Shown here one piece after another: positions 20,097-21,595 of a stretch of DNA of 21,595 bases. The stretch is from Chloroflexi bacterium RBG_19FT_COMBO_55_16 (GTDB lineage Bacteria > Chloroflexota > Anaerolineae > Anaerolineales > UBA4823). The DNA lies in assembly GCA_001795335.1 (NCBI GenBank), contig MGOK01000096.1, positions 14,461 through 36,055 of the forward strand, written 5' to 3'. The translations under genes and the position numbers were made by a program. How positions within the stretch are numbered: the stretch's first letter is position 1; each line of letters opens with the position of its first letter. Below the pieces are notes generated by a model. It was not told where the DNA came from, made no database searches, and saw only the letters and a list, made by a program, of their open reading frames with translations.

Positions 20097-21461
20097 GTGG
20101 CCATAGAAACGCAAAGCAAACACCTTGTCGCTGTGATTGGTGCCGGACCAGCTGGTTTGTTTGCCGCCAGGCAGATCGCTAGCGAAGACGCCCATGTCGT
20201 ACTGCTTAACCGCGATATTAAGCCCGGCGGCTTGGCGGAGTACGGCATTTATCCATCGAAGCACAAGATGAAGGAAGGTCTGCGCAAGCAGTTCCGCCAG
20301 ATCCTCGAAACCCACAACATCGATTATTACGGTAATTTGGTAGTCGGTCAGAAAGGCGATCTAAGCCTGACAGACCTGAGGGCGATGGGTTTCCAGGCCA
20401 TATTGGTGACAGTGGGCGCCCAGGGTACCAAGTGGCTTGGAATTCCGGGAGAGGACCTGGTGGGGGTCTACCACGCCAAAGACATTGTCTACCATTACAA
20501 CCAGCTGCCTCCCTTCAGCGAACAGAGATTTGTTATCGGGAAGCAGGTAGCCGTCATCGGCGTGGGGAACGTGATGTTGGACATCGCTCATTGGTTGATC
20601 CGTGAGGTGAAGGTAGACGAAGTGGTCGCTGTGGCGCGCCGCGGACCAGCCGAAGTGAAGTTCACCAAAAAAGAGATGGAAACCGTGGCCCGCAACCTGG
20701 ACCTGGACGCCCTGGAGGCTGAATTCGTACGTTCTACCCCAGTGATGAGATCGGTTGGGCAGGACATCGCCGCAGCCAGGGCCTTTTTCCTTTCTGCCTT
20801 GCCGAAAGCCGAGGAGCCGGTTTCCAATACCCGCTTTCTTTTCGATTTTCTGGCCTCACCGAGCCGCATCATCGGCGGCGAGCGCGGTGTGGTGCGCGGC
20901 CTGGAAGTTGAAGACACTACCCTGGTGGCTGACGATGGCGACACCAAGGCCAAACGCCTGGGCACCAAGCGCGTGATCCCGGTCGAAACGGTGATCTTTT
21001 GTATCGGTGACCGGGTCGACGAAAACTTTGGGTTGGCGGTGCGTTGGAATGAGTTTGTTAAAAATCCCCAACCGCGCTTCCCGGTGGACGGAAACTCCTA
21101 CGAGGCCTTCGACCCGGACGCCAACCGCCCGGTCGACCGCGTGTTCGTTGCCGGCTGGTCGCGCGAGGCCAGCAACGGCCTGGTGGGGATTGCGCGCAAG
21201 GACGGGGAAATTGGGGCGCAGGCCGTCCTGCAATACCTCCAGACCCTGCACCCTTCGAAGAATCCTGACCATATCCTGGAGGAACTACGGGCGCGGCTGC
21301 ACCGCCTGGAAAAACATGTAGTTACCAAGGAAGAATGGCAGCGGCTGGAGGCTGCCGAAGCGGCCGAGGCTGAACGCCTGGGTTTGGAAGAGTTCAAGTT
21401 CAAAACCAATGAGGAGATGCTGGCGGCGATCCAAAGGGCGGCAGAGCAATTGGCTGGTTAA
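20097..21461 (+). CDS. ferredoxin-NADP+ reductase, FprA / adrenodoxin-reductase type
   Basis: About 454 aa flavoprotein. FAD motif VIGAGPAGLFAARQI near the N-terminus, GGLAEYGIYPSKHKMKEGLRKQF, TVGAQGTKWLGIPGE, then the NADP motif VIGVGNVMLDIAHWL and VDEVVAVARRGPAEVKFTKKEME, RFLFDFLASPSRI, and FVAGWSREASNGLVGIARKDG. This combination is that of FprA/adrenodoxin reductase, passing electrons between NADPH and ferredoxin, rather than glutamate synthase small subunit. A C-terminal helical, charged extension of about 70 residues is longer than usual. GTG 20097 is preferred because GGAGG lies 5 nt before it; ATG 20085 (adding MEAR) is the other choice but has no ribosome binding site. Its own promoter is at 20009-20037. 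Confidence 0.92.
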   Translation: MAIETQSKHLVAVIGAGPAGLFAARQIASEDAHVVLLNRDIKPGGLAEYGIYPSKHKMKEGLRKQFRQILETHNIDYYGNLVVGQKGDLSLTDLRAMGFQAILVTVGAQGTKWLGIPGEDLVGVYHAKDIVYHYNQLPPFSEQRFVIGKQVAVIGVGNVMLDIAHWLIREVKVDEVVAVARRGPAEVKFTKKEMETVARNLDLDALEAEFVRSTPVMRSVGQDIAAARAFFLSALPKAEEPVSNTRFLFDFLASPSRIIGGERGVVRGLEVEDTTLVADDGDTKAKRLGTKRVIPVETVIFCIGDRVDENFGLAVRWNEFVKNPQPRFPVDGNSYEAFDPDANRPVDRVFVAGWSREASNGLVGIARKDGEIGAQAVLQYLQTLHPSKNPDHILEELRARLHRLEKHVVTKEEWQRLEAAEAAEAERLGLEEFKFKTNEEMLAAIQRAAEQLAG

Positions 21462-21473
21462 ATCCCCTCCAAA

Positions 21474-21595
21474 CTAATCCATCAACCTTTCTGTACTTTC
21501 CTTAGATAATCTTCGTTCGTACAGGGCGTCCTCTACCCGGAGATACCCGCGAATTGCATGGCTGGCGAGCAGGCGTAGCGGCTCGGGCGGCCAGG
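21474..21595 (-). CDS. 3' end of an unidentified minus-strand gene
   Basis: A minus-strand frame is open from the window edge to TAG at 21476-21474. It gives 39 residues including EPLRLLASHAIRGYLRVEDALYERR and ending SKESTERLMD. The composition (amphipathic helix, RGYLRVEDALYER) looks coding; the two other minus frames are less protein-like. The sequence could be the tail of a flavin-dependent oxidoreductase or similar enzyme, but I cannot name a family. It converges on the FprA gene, with 12 nt between stop codons. Confidence 0.55.
   Translation of the reverse strand, partial: WPPEPLRLLASHAIRGYLRVEDALYERRLSKESTERLMD

Noticed and set aside
1..21595. Search by eye for CRISPR arrays, tRNA genes and insertion sequences
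   Set aside because: No regularly spaced direct repeats, no cloverleaf or T-loop GTTCRANNC patterns in gaps, and no transposase-like frames were found.

Overview
This 21.6 kb window looks like an ordinary chromosomal segment of a Gram-positive-like or monoderm-type environmental bacterium, most probably a Chloroflexota member of the Anaerolineae. I base this on the look of the proteins: the short uncharacterised protein at 2536-2937, the paired M16 peptidases, the adrenodoxin-reductase-type FprA, and the thioredoxin-cyclophilin lipoprotein. There are no phage, plasmid, CRISPR, transposase, rRNA or tRNA genes. Both TAG and TGA are used as ordinary stop codons, so the genetic code is standard.

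Layout. 1-759: 3' part of a gamma-glutamyltransferase with a 15-bp perfect inverted repeat inside a family-atypical insertion. 953-2937: an iron/redox neighbourhood. A ferritin (+) faces a two-gene minus-strand unit (HTH-less cNMP-binding protein, then an 84-aa Nfu domain), with a shared bidirectional terminator between them, followed by a conserved small protein (-). 3135-6322: a tightly packed plus-strand operon with overlapping stops and starts: EthD-like barrel, YbaK-type editing deacylase, M23 peptidase interrupted by an amber codon, SDR reductase, then enoyl-CoA hydratase. 6332-8284 (-): bactofilin, FabI and 3-methyladenine DNA glycosylase. 8361-9806 (+): GuaB, abutting a convergent sugar-nucleotide epimerase (9807-10781, -). 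10859-12115 (+): a membrane-anchored HExxH protein with a polyproline insert. 12264-14235 (+): a lipoprotein oxidoreductase/cyclophilin followed by a DedA membrane protein. 14293-19908 (-): penicillin-acylase-type Ntn hydrolase, AcpS and an M16 peptidase pair. 20097-21461 (+): FprA-type ferredoxin-NADP reductase. The last 120 bases carry the 3' end of an unidentified minus-strand gene.

The most notable object is at 12264-13568. A TGA codon stands exactly where the first cysteine of the thioredoxin-fold CxxC motif should be (DFQ-TGA-PAC). The frame is intact on both sides, and 16 nt past the TGA begins a perfect 7-bp stem with a 6-nt loop whose second base is G, the geometry of a bacterial SECIS element. 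I read this as a probable selenocysteine-containing DsbA-like/cyclophilin fusion lipoprotein (UxxC). A second in-frame stop, a TAG inside the M23 peptidase, has no comparable recoding signal and looks like a nonsense mutation or sequence error.

A second theme is promoter architecture. Several genes lack a Shine-Dalgarno sequence and instead have a -10 box 6-9 nt before the start codon, which predicts leaderless mRNAs. The clearest is at 10823-10861 (TTGACA, 17 nt, TATTAT, 7 nt, ATG). Short degenerate palindromic or tandem repeats sit at several gene borders.
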